The position numbers were made by a program, and so were the translations under genes. Positions 12,008 through 24,236 of a stretch of DNA of 64,000 bases are shown here, in pieces (position 1 is the first letter of the stretch; the number at the start of each line of letters is the position of its first letter). The stretch is from Sclerodactyla briareus (lineage: Eukaryota; Echinodermata; Holothuroidea; Dendrochirotida; Sclerodactylidae). The notes below the pieces were generated by a model. The model had not been told where the DNA came from and did not search any database. It saw only the letters and a list, made by a program, of their open reading frames with translations. The stretch spans positions 1 to 64,000 of the forward strand of contig JAODTK010005625.1 of NCBI GenBank assembly GCA_026419785.1, read 5' to 3'.

Positions 12008-12960
12008 TCCGACCAGGGGCAGCGCCAGGGTTTTACGTAGGGTGTCCCCCTCCCCTTGCGATTTTTTAGTCTTAACTACTGCTTAGATGCAAATGGTGCC
12101 ACATTTGATACCTTTGTAAGTGGGTCTCTACGTCCAACGAGTTATGACAAAAATCAAAAATTTCTTTTCTGGCAAAAAATTAAATGCATGACCATTTTTC
12201 ATGTATGCATTGGTGGCGCCAGATTCCCCCGACGGGGGTCCAATTTCTCCGACGGGGGGCGGGGGGGGGCAAGTAAATCCCGACGGGGCTCCCCTAACCC
12301 CCTAAGTCAAACCTGCATTTTTGAAATGTTTTTCATTTTTTGAACATTTTTCTTGAGAAAAAAACGAAAAAATGAACTACACATTGTGGAATCAATGTTT
12401 TTACTTTCAATAGCTTCCCACTCAACTCAGACGCCCTTATTAGTAGAATAGGTCAGGTATTCCCAATAACTGACAGGAAATACCTGGGCAACTGCGTCCC
12501 TGAAAGCACAACCACTCTAACACAGACAAAACCTGATAGATGCGAACGGCTCCTCCCCCAAAGAATCGTAACCTAAATCTCTTGCAGGGACCTTTCGAAG
12601 ATTCATAAGGCTTGTTATCCTATCTATCTATTCCACGATTGTGATTCTGTAGAAGATGATTACGCTGATCTTGAACTCGAGCGAGACTTGCATTCTGTAA
12701 ACGAATAGGCGCGCGAACCGCGCGAAAATTTTCAGCTTCAATGTAGTAATTTTCACTATAAAGAATTTTGGAAATAATACTCCGGGGCAAAAGCCTCGTC
12801 GGGTGTTTACATTTAGCGTACCCACGCGGCTCCCGACGAGATGGGAAAATTCCCGACGGGGGGGGGGGGGTTGGGGGGGGGGGTGGGTGGGGGGGTGTCA
12901 GGCTTCCCCGACGGGGGGGCATGCTCCCTGCCCCCCCCCCCCGCTGGCGCCAACCCCTCA
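12008..12960. mobile_element. composite non-autonomous element with CCCGACGGGG motifs
   Basis: The left edge CAGGGGCAGCGCCAGGG (about 12,014) and the right edge (reverse complement GAGGGGTTGGCGCCAGCGG, 12,940-12,958) are inverted-repeat-like. A second, inner pair begins at 12,210 with GGTGGCGCCAGATTCCCC. Between them CCCGACGGGG or a close variant recurs at about 12,228, 12,250, 12,284, 12,830, 12,855 and 12,910, mostly beside long G runs. It looks like two related or nested MITE-like copies. There is no transposase frame. Confidence 0.55.
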
Positions 12961-13099
12961 GGTAGGTCATAATTTCATATTCGAACCCTTGAACAAAGGA
13001 CCGGATAAAATGTACCTACGTTCTGTACAGGACGAGTCAGGCTTACTTCGTGAAAATGCATGTTTTATGCTAAAGATGGTTTAAAATACAGGGACGGGC

Positions 13100-13170
13100 G
13101 TCTTGTGTTAAATATTGAGGGGGGGGGTGGAATATAAGGGGTACACCATCAAGCGGAGCGCCACCATGGT
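13100..13170 (+). repeat. dispersed TTGTGTTAAATATTG + G-run repeat, copy 1
   Basis: TTGTGTTAAATATTGAGGGGGGG, then ACCATC-AAGCGGAGCGCCACCAT. The same order returns at 32,917-32,990, with partial copies at 29,180-29,250 and 33,045-33,085. Here it immediately precedes the satellite. Confidence 0.6.
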
Positions 13171-14095
13171 TGACGCGTAGCTAACCGTAGGGAATTTTTT
13201 TGAGTTTTACACACCCCCAGATTGCACGGAAACGCACGTCCTTGGTCATATGGCAGTTAATTTACATCCCTAAATCGTCATAAATTCCCGAATTGTTTAT
13301 TCAAGAACATTCTTGAAGGAACTGATCAATGTTTATTCCGTACATTCCGGCCACACGTCGGTTGTTTGACGCGTAGGGTACAAATTTTTGTTTTGTTTTA
13401 CAGACCCCCCAGACTGAAGAAAACGGACCCGGACCGTATGATTGCAGTAATCAAACGTCCCTAAAATTGGCAATAAATAAATCAATCAGTTTCATAAAAC
13501 GTTCTTGAAGGAACTTTTCGATGTTTATTCCTTACAAATTCGTGCCGCCGCCACCATCAGTGACGCGTAGGGTAACAAGGGGAAAGTTCGTTTTACAGAC
13601 CGCTCAGATTGCAGGAAACTGCAGTTCCCGTGCCTTATGGCAGTGCGCCACGCTCTAAAATTGGCAAGAATTTTTCAGAAATTTGTAGTTCAAGAACGTC
13701 CTCGAACTAATCGATGTTATCCTTATATTTGGGCCAGCTCGTGGTCTCGTATAGGTACCAGGTAATTTGGCCTTCATCCCCAGATTGCCGAAACGTACTT
13801 CCCAGTCTTTGGCAGTAACAACATCCCCAAAATTGACAATAATTTCTGAAATTGTATATCTCCAACAACAGCTCTTGAAGGAACTGATCTAGGCTTATTC
13901 ATTTACAATTCGCGCCACCATCAGTTGGCGTCGTACCGTACAAGACAGTAGTCTTACAGACCTCCCCCCTCCCCCTCTCCCCCTCCCCGATTGCAGGGAG
14001 CTTGCACTCCAGCGACTTAATGCAGTATGCAATCACTGAAATTGACAGTAAATTTCCGACAACTGATCGATGTTATCCTTACTTTCTCATCGGGG
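13140..14095 (+). repeat. ~190 bp satellite, about five diverged units
   Basis: The landmark TGACGCGTAGGGTA recurs at about 13,167, 13,369, 13,560 and, degraded, near 13,750 and 13,930. In every unit it is followed by a TTTTACAGACC-like pyrimidine block, CAGATTGCAGGAAAC, ATGGCAGT, AAATTGGCAATAA and TTCTTGAAGGAACTGATCGATGTTAT (read with mismatches). Spacing is about 180-200 bases. Units differ by many substitutions and indels, so the array is old. Frames through it are not conserved, so I treat it as non-coding. Confidence 0.85.
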
Positions 14096-17000
14096 TCTCC
14101 ATTCCTACCATAGCCATAGTCTTTAGAGATATTCCATTGAGACCCTTCCAATTGGGTATAGGAGGCTGGCCCGATAGATTGGGAGATTTGCTTGACATCA
14201 CTGTCATGGAAAATGGTGCATTTTTCGGGGCATTTGATTGAAAGGAATGAGGCCAGTCAGCATACAATTTGGTCCAGTTTCAGATTTGTTTCCGCTCAAC
14301 ATTTTTCGGTCCAAATTTCTCGATGTCTCCGAATGGGTTCGCCCACCCGCTCCGCGCCTGTTGTTCCAATGCACACTGAATATGACCATATGGCCCCAAA
14401 TCATATTTCCCAAATTCATGACAAATTATTGTTACACGTGGGCCGACTGTATTATACATGTTCGAAAAGATGGGTACACGCCGCAGCGCGATTTTTTTTT
14501 TTTTTTTTTTTTGTTTTTTCATATTCGGCCTTCTCAATTAAAATTCAATGCAATCCTAAGGAATTGATTTAGCCTACGTGCAGGCCGTACTGTACATAGA
14601 CTAGAGAATGTTTCGCCATTCCGCAAAATATTTTGTGTGGGGTATTTGATATTATGCCCCCCCCCAAAAACATTAAGGGGGACATGTCCCCCCTTCCCGT
14701 GGTGGGACGTGATCGCCGCCCCCGGGTAAATAAATGAAAGTAAAATGACCATTTTTCTGTAATTCCGAAAAGAATCACTCTAGGAAGAGCCATTAGACGC
14801 AGTCTCAATCAAATCCCTTATATCAACTGCCAAAAAACTGATATTTTGACTCTCATATCCGTACACTCTTAAATGGTGGTAAAATTACTCCAAGAGAGTC
14901 GTTTGAAGACATCCCCAAGTCTGTCCCCAAAACTCACTCATGTGGAGTAGCTTTAAACACATTTTTCTAATGTACAATGCAACAATTGAGCATTCATATA
15001 CGTCAACACCGACAAAAAATAACGACGCTCGGGCCTTTCAAGTAAACTATAGTCCCTTCTAGCTCTCTTCGGCCCTTAAAAGGAGGGGAAAAAACGACGG
15101 CTTCCGTTACAAAGTTCTCTTTTTTCATATTAAGACATGGCTTTTATACCTATTCTTACTCATTATACAAGGCACGCACCCACCTAGCCGTGTGTCCTCT
15201 CCCCTGCCACTCCTGGCACCCTCAAATCTTATGTTGGATGCTTGCGTCTTTCTTTTCATATCGTGCGTGTCCCTCGAATTGACCTCTGTCTAGTTCACCG
15301 TGTAGCGTTTAGGCTATTCGTCGTCTAACTAGGCAAATTCGAAATATCTTCTAAGGCTAAACGTTTGGGTCGGGTGATCTCGAATGCCACGGTCACACAC
15401 TAAGGCCGTGAGCGCTGCGAGTTTGCAATTTCACGTCGATTCCTTCCTTCACCCAATATTAACAACGGTGGCTCATATACCCATTGTTTCTCAAAACCGT
15501 AACGTACGCTACATTTGCGAACGCTATACTGCTATAGCACAGCCACATTTGAGTATCGATTTGAGTCTCGATGAGAACGATAGAAAAATACCTAAGATTG
15601 ATTACTTGATAACGTATCTTGACCCATCACCCCACCCCCGCCATCTTTCTGTCGATTTTGTTTTTTTCGGCCCAAACTCATAGGGGCAGCCGCCCTCCCT
15701 GCCCCCCCCCCCCCCCTGTGGCGCCGCCCCTTCCCTCCGACTCTTCATTGATCTCATCTCAACATTCATTTCTTAGCCGTTCGTCCACTATCTGATTGGG
15801 CGTAACTACGCGCTATAGCATCCCAGAGACTGATGTGGATCGGTGTACGACGGAATGCAAATGTAAAAATCGTGTTTTAGAAAGTTCTCAGTAAAGGTAT
15901 AACTATCCAGCAACTCGGAATAGGGACTTAAATGATTCGGTACCAGGGTGACCATGCCTACCCCGGTGCTCGTTGCATATCATTGAATGAATTCAGTAAC
16001 TTGAAGCCTTTTTTCTTCTCCTCTGCAACCCTTCAGACTTCTGGCCTGAACCGTGAATAAGGGAGACCGAGGAGACCGCCGCTCTTTTTTCAATCTTTCG
16101 TAGAGAGGTCAATATCCATATTATGAGGTTTTATTACGTGTATGTGGATGTAAGGAATAACTGTCGTTCAAAGAAGAGAGGGATATTAAAAATCCCGACG
16201 AGAATGCGAACTTGCCACAAAACGATGGCCGGTTTATCTATAGTGGATTTTTTGAGGATTCCCATATTGCAGTCAAGTAACCGTTCATTGAAACTCAACC
16301 AGGGCAGTATAAGAAGATAGAATCAATTTACGTTATAGGGGCATTTACTGTCACTTTTCTTAGTGTCCCCCTCCCCATTTGTGAGCATTTGGATTCTCTT
16401 CGAAGTGTAAGCCGTCCTTTACACTTATGCAGAATCGTTAAAAATGCCCACGGCAAAACTGTGGGTATTTATCCGGATAACTCACCAGCTGGAAACACAG
16501 CTCACAGCCCCTTTTCCTCAAGGTTTCTACAAGGTTTGCAGGGTCTAGTCATTGGCCATTTTTCTAACGAGAGAGTGCCCTGGGCAGTCCGAACTCTTTT
16601 AGATGAGGGTATTCACACAGGCCGCCGCATTATATCACTGAAATTCGATTTCTCTTAACCTGATCCAGGGATCTCAGTCTCTTGACCATCATTTCTGGGG
16701 GCTGAGTTATACTCCGCTCCGTGTCCGACGTCGCTACTTGAATACCGTGAAACCAGGGGGGGCAGGGATTCTTGAATTGGTACGAAATCAGTTAAGCAAG
16801 CAAACTTCCGTTCTTTTATACTCTCAGCTGAATGAGTAATTACCATCCTCTTGAGTTGAAATAAAAATATAGGTTAGATTATGTATGGGTCGTAGGCCTA
16901 CCGTGAGGCGAGTCCGCACTCTAGAGTGAGTTCGCCCAGAATAAAATTTCCCCCTTGTCTAACAGAAGTAGCCCTTGACCGGGGTGTCATAGCTAAGGAC

Positions 17001-19075
17001 ACCCCCTCTATGACAGGTTGCCGCATTCTGTGATTTGTACGCGGACTGAAAGTTATCTGATGAAAATCAAATGATTGAATTATTCGCATTAGAATTCCAA
17101 TTTTCGGCCGATGCTCGTATTTTACGTTTCCTGCGGAAATTTTCTGGAAAAAAAATATTGTATCCCTCTATTCTCCAGACATTGCATTTTAGCCAGTTTA
17201 GCCACCCGCCGTCGGTGTTCCGAGTTTCACGTTAAGAATACGTTCCCGTAGAATTTGAAACACTCCAAAGTCAAAATCCAACGCTCCAAAGAAGATATCC
17301 ACTTGGGAAAAGCATCTTGATTTCTGTCAGCGACTCGACCGATCGGCCCGTTCATTTGTCCACAGTTCAAGGGGCTGAATATATTCCACCTGTTTTTACA
17401 GGGCAGATTCGCCCTATGGACTCATCTCGTGGTATGCCTGCTGAACACAGAATGGCGAGCCATTAATGGTTCATATTTTGGCACATCAAAATTGACCGAA
17501 TAAATGGGCCTACAAGAGATAAGCCCGTCGGAGTTACAATCAATGAGATGCTAATCATTGTGTCAAAGGTTATAGGGGAATGACCGCAGTTCGACGTTGA
17601 ACGTAAAGTGTGCAGAAAACGTCTTTCGAAAATCCCCAAGCGGCAAAATTACGATCCTGCCGTCACAAACTTTTACCCCCCCCCCTCCATAACTTGATCA
17701 ACAATAACATCCGAAAACATGGGATGAATTGGTTGCGTTTTCAAGCTAGTGGTGGAGTTTAAAAAATACGACGTACGATATTGCAGGGGGGGGGGATCTG
17801 ACAAAATCTCGTCTATCCCCCCCCAAATGTTCTGTGGTGGGCATGCGCACTTAGAATACGAACTGACTTATAGGACTCACTGCTCAATGTCCTGATGTTA
17901 TACTATAATGCTGAGAGGCTAGAAAGAGAGAATCACTTGAACCCGAACGAGTTCTAGTGATAGTTGTGAGGTCGAGATGATAAGTGCTGATTTCTCGATC
18001 GTTAACATTGTATATGACCTGCTTCCACTCTTCACGTCAGTCCGATACCGTCTCGACAGTCCGTGATCAGGCAAACACAATTCACTGTGGACTCGCCCCC
18101 ATGAGAGGACCATCCCGGCCCCCTACTACAGGTTGAAATGTTGTAAAATGCCCCCCCAATTAGCCCATGCTACATAGGTGGCATGCTAGTTCACACAATT
18201 TGAATAATAAATTTTCCACATAGATGGTAATCATGGGGGGACTATGGATCAAAGGTGATAATACCAACATGATGCCATTGAAAATTGAAGTCCAATAATA
18301 TTGTAGATATTACGATGCTAGTAAAGTTCAGAAGTTCATTCTGAGGTACGGGGTTTTGAAGTCGAGTTCGTGGGAAATACTTAGAACCAAACTAAATTGC
18401 AGCCAGCTGCATAGGCCACGATTAACGCTGTACATATATATGTACAATGTACAGATGTTTACTCTCGTACATAAAAGGAACATCGCCATAGGGCTATAGG
18501 CCCTATCGTGTTGAGGCCGAGCAATTGTTGATAGCAAAAAACGAATTTAGGCTTCAAACCGGTTCGTCGTTTCGCAGTCATCACTTGCTTAAACCGGCGC
18601 GTCGGTAGGCTATCTGTGAATCCGGAAAGAAACCCCCAAGCATAGCCAACATATCTGTCTTTATTGATGTTGAGTGGAAAATTTACGCCGTATGTGATGC
18701 CCCAGTGTGAAGGATATGTGTCTTTGTAAGGGCATCATCAATAATGACAGGACATATTTCTGCGTATTTGTATCCGATGTTTTGATGTATAGGATAACGC
18801 CAAGGATAGCGTGGATGCTGTGCTTATGTCAAACATCACAGCGGCTACTATGTGGGAATTTTTTCATTACATGTACAACAGAAAGACTGCGTACACTATT
18901 GAACTGTATGAGCTTTACAATTCATTGAATTACCACACACCATATGTGACTTGATAACGTGTCCAGTTGCGACATCTGAAAACTCTAATGATCCGACCCA
19001 AATCATTGAGTACCTATAAGCCAAGACTAGACATGAGGGTGTGAACCGAGCGACGAATTTATATACCCACTAGAA
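14096..19075. other. mostly unique, no supportable gene
   Basis: Contains a long T homopolymer (14,491-14,513), a GGCGCCGCCCC transposon-like edge beside a C run (about 15,702-15,733), C/G homopolymers at 17,675, 17,786 and 17,817, and a TGTACATATATATGTACA palindrome at about 18,429. Open frames such as 14,192-14,572 and 16,389-16,658 show no motif. Nothing here earns a gene call. Confidence 0.45.
14640..14728. repeat. transposon-end remnant with G/C hairpin, copy 1
   Basis: A C run, then AGGGGGACATGTCCCCCCT (a palindrome), then a GATCGCCGCCCCCGG edge. Similar edges occur at 33,325-33,380 and 38,062-38,128. They look like solo ends of one CAGGGGCG-tipped family. Confidence 0.5.
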
Positions 19076-19079
19076 ATGA

Positions 19080-19480
19080 CTTTTGTGAAACCTCATCGAC
19101 CTCGACCGAAGTTAGAAAAATCGCTAATTATCATTATGTTGACCTCATGTGCATGGACCTTGGAATACATGAATTGTTAAAGGACAAAACAAAAGTCCAA
19201 TTCAAGTTTCGATTAAATCCAACAAAGTTAGGAAGATTGAAAAAAACAACAACATAAATTGACTTGAAACCACCGTCCAGTTTTTCGGGACCAATTTTGT
19301 CTCCACCCACCAAGAATCCGTGTAAATAGGGACCTCTGTATTGTGCGTAAAAACCTGTAAATGAGGGCAGTACCGACATGCAGAATGCACACTTTCGAAC
19401 CCATCCGAGATTTTACTAGGGGCGGGACATGTGTACCAAGTTCAGATAAATCGGGTGAAGTGTTAATGGGTTATTGCGCC
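19080..19480 (-). repeat. ~190 bp dispersed tandem repeat (CAGTTTTTTGGGACC family), copy 1
   Basis: GACTTGAAACCACCGTCCAG, TTTTTCGGGACCAA, TTTGTCTCCACCCACCAAG and GTGTAAATAGG run in the same order as the block at 52,540-52,750. A partial second unit (AAGTTCAGATAAATCGGG) ends it. Strand is arbitrary. Confidence 0.6.
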
Positions 19481-21566
19481 GACGCCTAAAATTTCCGGCG
19501 GGGGCGGCGGAACGGCGGCGGCGGGAACAAAGCCTCGAAACCTAGTATCGTCTGAACAGTTCTTACATTTTCCAAAGGAATACCATATCATCATTTGCCT
19601 ATCAAAACAATTATCCCTCCAAGAGACACAACGAAGTTAGCAATGCGGATTACGCAAAAAAAAAAAAAAGAAGAAAGAACAATCGTAATCATTCCTAGTA
19701 AAATGATTGATTTTCATCCAATTCATTCATGTAAAAACTTTGATTCTTCCAAGAAGGCTGGGAGGAGAAGGGAATCACTATCGTATGTGTGTGTATCCGC
19801 GCGCGTGTGTGAGAGTGTGTGACATGAGTGGCATGCTTGCGAGAAGAAAAGTTACTGGTGGCGTTCTCAATGCATTCATCAGTTCTGAACTGATGAAGGG
19901 CGGGCCCTACTAAAACTAAAAAATCTCGACAACCATATTCTGTTTACTAGAATTCGGAGGTCATTTGAGGTCATCAGATATCAAAGTTCACTTCACTTCA
20001 TATACGGGTAATAGTTATACCACAGAAATGGTATCGGTCCCATAGTCCCGGACGGCGCTTCTGACATTGTGTCTTCTCGGTTATCAGAATGGAGGCTCAT
20101 AGACTTTTCCGCTGCGTACTTGCAGGCGTCCGGACAAATGGAATATGTATGTATGGATCTATGTGCACGTGGTTGCAGAAAGTTCAGAACTTTTGTAAGG
20201 TATTATAGTGGAAGACTCTGAGCCAAATGAGTTCAGCTGGAAGTTTCTACATCAAGTGTTTTTCGTCAGTTTCACGGCTCTTATGAACCGTCGTAGTTTC
20301 CTCTCGTGGAACACACAACAGACTAGCACTCTGGTGCGATTGGTGACAGACAAAAACGGAGGAAACGTACAAAGTAAGGTTAGGTACGGATGCGGATGCG
20401 GCATGCCACAATAATGGTAAATCCACGCGACGTACGGGCGCCAAAACTGTTTAAATATATTTAATATAGGCTGCAGTCGGTTGCCGAGTTAGAGGCAAGT
20501 CCCGCAGTGGATGAAATCCACCAAATGACACCGCATGCACTCCGCATCCTTACTTGTGGATCCCACCAGACTATTGATATGTAGACGACAAAACCAAAAT
20601 AAAAAGTGTAAAAAACGAAAAAAAAAAAAAAAGGGCACTGCAAAACTTGCTATATGGGGGCAACACAACCTAATAGTGAATGCACCCTTGAGATAGTTGA
20701 AAAAGTGGGCAGTAGCGGCAAAAAGTCGGTCTCTGAGCGGCCAAAGCCGATTTTTGAGGTACTTGAATAGACCCTGGAGATGGATGTCGCGAACGAATCT
20801 GCCAGAAAAAAATGACAAGTGGACCGTTGTACGGAAGCCATTACGGAAAGATCGCCTTCCCCCCCCCCCCCCCCCCCCCTCGTAGTGACGTCACACGGCC
20901 ACCGAAAAAACCCTGGGGAAATTACAAAATAGTCAATCAAAAAACTCGGTCTCAGAGAGAAATCTTGTCGTCCCAAAAGTGCAACCATCGTTGCGATGGC
21001 ATCGGTAGCCTATAGCCTTCTATTAGCTCATTCGTAATAAATACCCATCATGTAGAATATCAAGAAAAATGACTTATTACTATATACGATCTACGGTCTC
21101 ATCTACCCTTTGAAATGTCTCACTGTGCAAAGTGTATAATTGTGAAGGTTAGAAAAGTGTAATAGCTCGTCCCCTGTAGACCTCGCCGTCATTAGAATTA
21201 TATGCCATGTCGAACTATATTGCTCGGGCACCAGGCAGACTCAGATTCAATTCCCACGATCTTCATTAAATTTTCAATTTTACCTTCAGTCTTCCCTCTG
21301 GAGGTGACCTCTGCTATGATTCGTACTACACCATTAGCATAGGATGGCGCCTGTGAGGTTAGGTGAAACAAATATCGACTTCATTAAACGACTGTATGTA
21401 TGATGAGATTAATGAAAGAAACTGGGTTATTTGTGACGTGTATATCATTGTATTTACCTGAGTGGACCTATAATAACGCTCGTGCTTAACCGGGTTTCTC
21501 CCCTGCGAGTGCGATTCAGGCTATTTAAAATGCAATTATTGCCCGACTGATGTAAACGGTGGAGAC
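19481..21566. other. no supportable gene; simple repeats
   Basis: Holds a CGG/GGC-rich tract (19,494-19,530), an A run (19,659), a short GT tract (19,786-19,822), a TTCATCAGTTCTGAACTGATGAA-type palindrome near 19,877, and C runs at 20,860. Overlapping frames at 20.2-21.0 kb on both strands look like chance. Confidence 0.45.
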
Positions 21567-21740
21567 GAGCAAATAATTATATCCCGCGGACTGCCGTGTC
21601 CGGGGGATATTCTCGTTTTGGGGGTGTCGCCGGCTGCCTCCGTCTCCGTCGCCGCCGCCGAAACTCTAGCGACAGCACATAACTCTTAACGCTTGATCAG
21701 ATCGATCAGAACTTGTAACTGTCCGACCTAGTGAAATCTC
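21567..21740 (+). repeat. dispersed repeat, copy 2
   Basis: Matches 10,738-10,930 block by block: AATTATATCCCGCGG, GGGGGATATT, TTTTGGGGGTGT, a GCCGCC core, AACTCTAGCGACAGC, AACTCTTAA and CCTAGTGAAATCTCGG. It is the more CpG-rich of the two copies. Confidence 0.65.
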
Positions 21741-23960
21741 GGATAGTTGGCAGCATCACTGCATGTGTGTTGCCCTCTATTTTGCGGTTTTACACGAAAA
21801 TACTGATCATACGATTTACACGAAAGTTGGTGCGTGGAGGACATTTATCTGTCTGTCTTCTAGGGACGTCTGGCGTCTACGTCGAAAAAATCGCAAGCGG
21901 TTCACTGCACGGAATTTCGTTTTTCGCATCTTTTTCCCACATACCTGGAAGCGTGTCGTTATATTCGATTCGCCCCTCGCCTGACCACGGTCAGTGATCC
22001 TCCCTGTTCGTTTAGAGTCTGCATGAACGACCCGCGCTTTGTCTACAGTCGGGCGTGAATGCGACTAATGTCGGTAAAACCCTTACATTATACCGTGTTG
22101 ATGTATCACATGCGTATTGGCGATGGCGCCATCCTCAAGTACACGACGGGCGCTGTGTGTACAAAATCTGCCGTGCATAGAGCCGTGGAGCACCCGAAGT
22201 TTTGCGAAGGGGACAGGAAATGCGAATGTCGAAGGAAAAAAGCCAGTGGGACTAGAAATACATTTGCGACATTTCGCGACGGGCATACCGAACTGTTTTG
22301 CTTAATTTCACGAAAAACGACTTCGTGCGGCGTTCTCGTGATCGACAATATATTCCAAACAGTCGTAAGAGGTCGCAAAATGATCGAGTGAATCAGTGCT
22401 TTCCGCAAACGCGCGCAAGATTTCTTGTTTTCTATATTCATGACCCCTCTCACTGAACAGCACCAACAGATGAATATTACATATATATCACATTGAGACC
22501 GACATCTTTGAGGCAACAAGTCAATTGATCGATCCGTATTTACAGCTGTCTAGGAACAGGTATGTTTTGTAGTTATCGATATAAATTTATCGGCACTAAA
22601 AACCGCAATGAGGGAAAATGCGGAGGCATTTACAAAGCGTCGAAGTCTGGTGGGAATTTCACGAAAATTTTGCGAGCATCACGAATGTCGCGAGACGTCG
22701 AGTAATGCCACGAGAAGTCGCGCGCACAGACGGTGCTTTGTGTGACGTTTCGATGATGAATGCGAGCAAATCACGACCCAAAATGCGGGAAACGTTCGCA
22801 AAAAAGGTCATACCAAAAAAAAAAAAGCCAACACTTCAGGTCCCCCGCACAAGCTAGGCAAACTTTGGAGTATGTAATATGAATCATGTTCGTCTTCAGT
22901 CCCTCACAAACGTTCACGTGCTCGTGAAAAATGGCCCCCTTAATACTCTATTGGCCCAACTATTTCCAACGGTTTGTCGATTGTTTCGGCGTACGTCCTT
23001 CAAGCACTCTCGAATGAGATTCGACCTGTCGACCGGGTTGGGTGGCGTTTTTCCTATTCTATTTCTGTATTTGTTTCGCCCAAAACGGGGAGGTAACTGA
23101 AATAGAGGGCGTGCTGGTAAATATAAAAAACTCGTAAGCCACCAAGCTGGAATAAAGTTTTCAATCTGTGGTAAAACTTCCTAGAGCGAACGTTTTAGGG
23201 AGTGATATATCGCACTCTGAGGGTTGGGGGTGCTGAGAGTTTCATTGTGTGTCTATCACTTTAGTTCAAACACACCACCAGTAACAAATTATTTCGAACG
23301 TCGCAAAAGATGAACACCTTTAATTAGGAGGATGGGATGGGGTGGTTGGGGGTTACGGAATTACTTCAAGGTAGAGGACACTGCCACACGTAGACATATT
23401 CCCCACGAAGACAAACTTGTATCGTCCAACCCTGCCTGAGAATGTGACCTAGGAGAAAGACTAATAGCACATTGATCAGGGCTAGCGGCCTAGCTGAGTT
23501 GCGCGGAGGTGTGGGGTGGGGTGGGATATGCTCACCCACAGTGCCAGGGGTCCCCAGCAGTAACCATGGTTATGGAAGAGCGATGGGTGATATGTTCTCA
23601 TCACTTAGGTGGCTGATTGTCCAATGAGTTTCGATGGTGACAACGGAGAGATTCGTTTTTTTAGGTAATTCGGAAGAGTATTCCGTACGCCGGACCAGTT
23701 GAATGATATTATGTTGGAATGATCTCGATCTACATTGACATAAAATCGGGTTGTAATTTGAAGTGGTTGAACCGACGGAGAAATGTTTTGCCTAATCAAT
23801 TGGCAATCGAACTTGGGCACGGAATTGTGATTACGTGAAACATGGAAACAGCAGTATAATATTTAGAATGCTCGCAAAAGTTCAGGACACAACGTTCTGT
23901 TCTTAACATTGGTTCCATGGAGCTATATAGATAATGTTCATTTGCGATACAGCGAACAAT
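21741..23960. other. CpG-dense stretch with an ambiguous 110-codon frame
   Basis: CpG is conspicuously frequent from about 21.6 to 23.05 kb, with many CGCGA/TCGCG motifs. An open frame at 22,059-22,391 (+) and one at 22,106-22,519 (-) overlap. By hand the plus frame has a purine-N-pyrimidine codon share near the one in four expected by chance, so I do not call a gene. The tail (23.2-23.6 kb) carries G-rich tracts. Confidence 0.4.
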
Positions 23961-23985
23961 TCTCTGTTGAATAGGGCACTATAAG

Positions 23986-23993
23986 TATATAAA
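23986..23993 (+). promoter_or_regulatory. TATA box candidate
   Basis: TATATAAA followed by ACGGCGGC. About 25 bases downstream lies CTCAAAT, a weak initiator match, and 109 bases beyond the box is the ATG of a coding-like short ORF. Sequence-only inference; TATA-like octamers are common in AT-rich DNA. Confidence 0.35.
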
Positions 23994-24101
23994 CGGCGGC
24001 TGCGTACCTCAAATCGATTACACAGTAGTTATTACAGTCATAACGAGGTATGATTCTAAGAAGAATATTGCCTCGGAAGAAAACGCTCTCAGCCATAAAT
24101 A

Positions 24102-24236
24102 ATGACGGCGAGCTTTGCCACTTTACTACAAATTTTTAGTTATATGACGGACCAAGTAAAATTGCAATCTATAAACATCATTTCAAAGTGTGATCGAGAA
24201 GGGAATGAAGTTACTAGCAATGGTGATACTATGTGA
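24102..24236 (+). CDS. candidate first exon or 44-codon small ORF
   Basis: The ATG at 24,102 opens a 44-codon frame ending at TGA 24,234-24,236; the protein starts MTASFATLLQIFSYMTD. About 18 of its 44 codons are purine-N-pyrimidine by my count, well above the quarter expected by chance, which is the main reason to list it. A TATA box lies about 110 bases upstream, so the unit could be an entire small gene or a first coding exon, with a weak donor (ATG|GTGATA) near 24,221. I recognise no domain and see no signal peptide. It could still be chance. No neighbour clarifies its role. Confidence 0.3.
   Translation: MTASFATLLQIFSYMTDQVKLQSINIISKCDREGNEVTSNGDTM

Noticed and set aside
21225-21260. 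tRNA or SINE suggested by AGATTCAATTCCC.
   Set aside because: Only a B-box-like string; no A-box or SINE body found.
22059-22519. Overlapping 110- and 137-codon frames on opposite strands.
   Set aside because: CpG-rich DNA lengthens open frames; codon bias is near random and no motif is seen.
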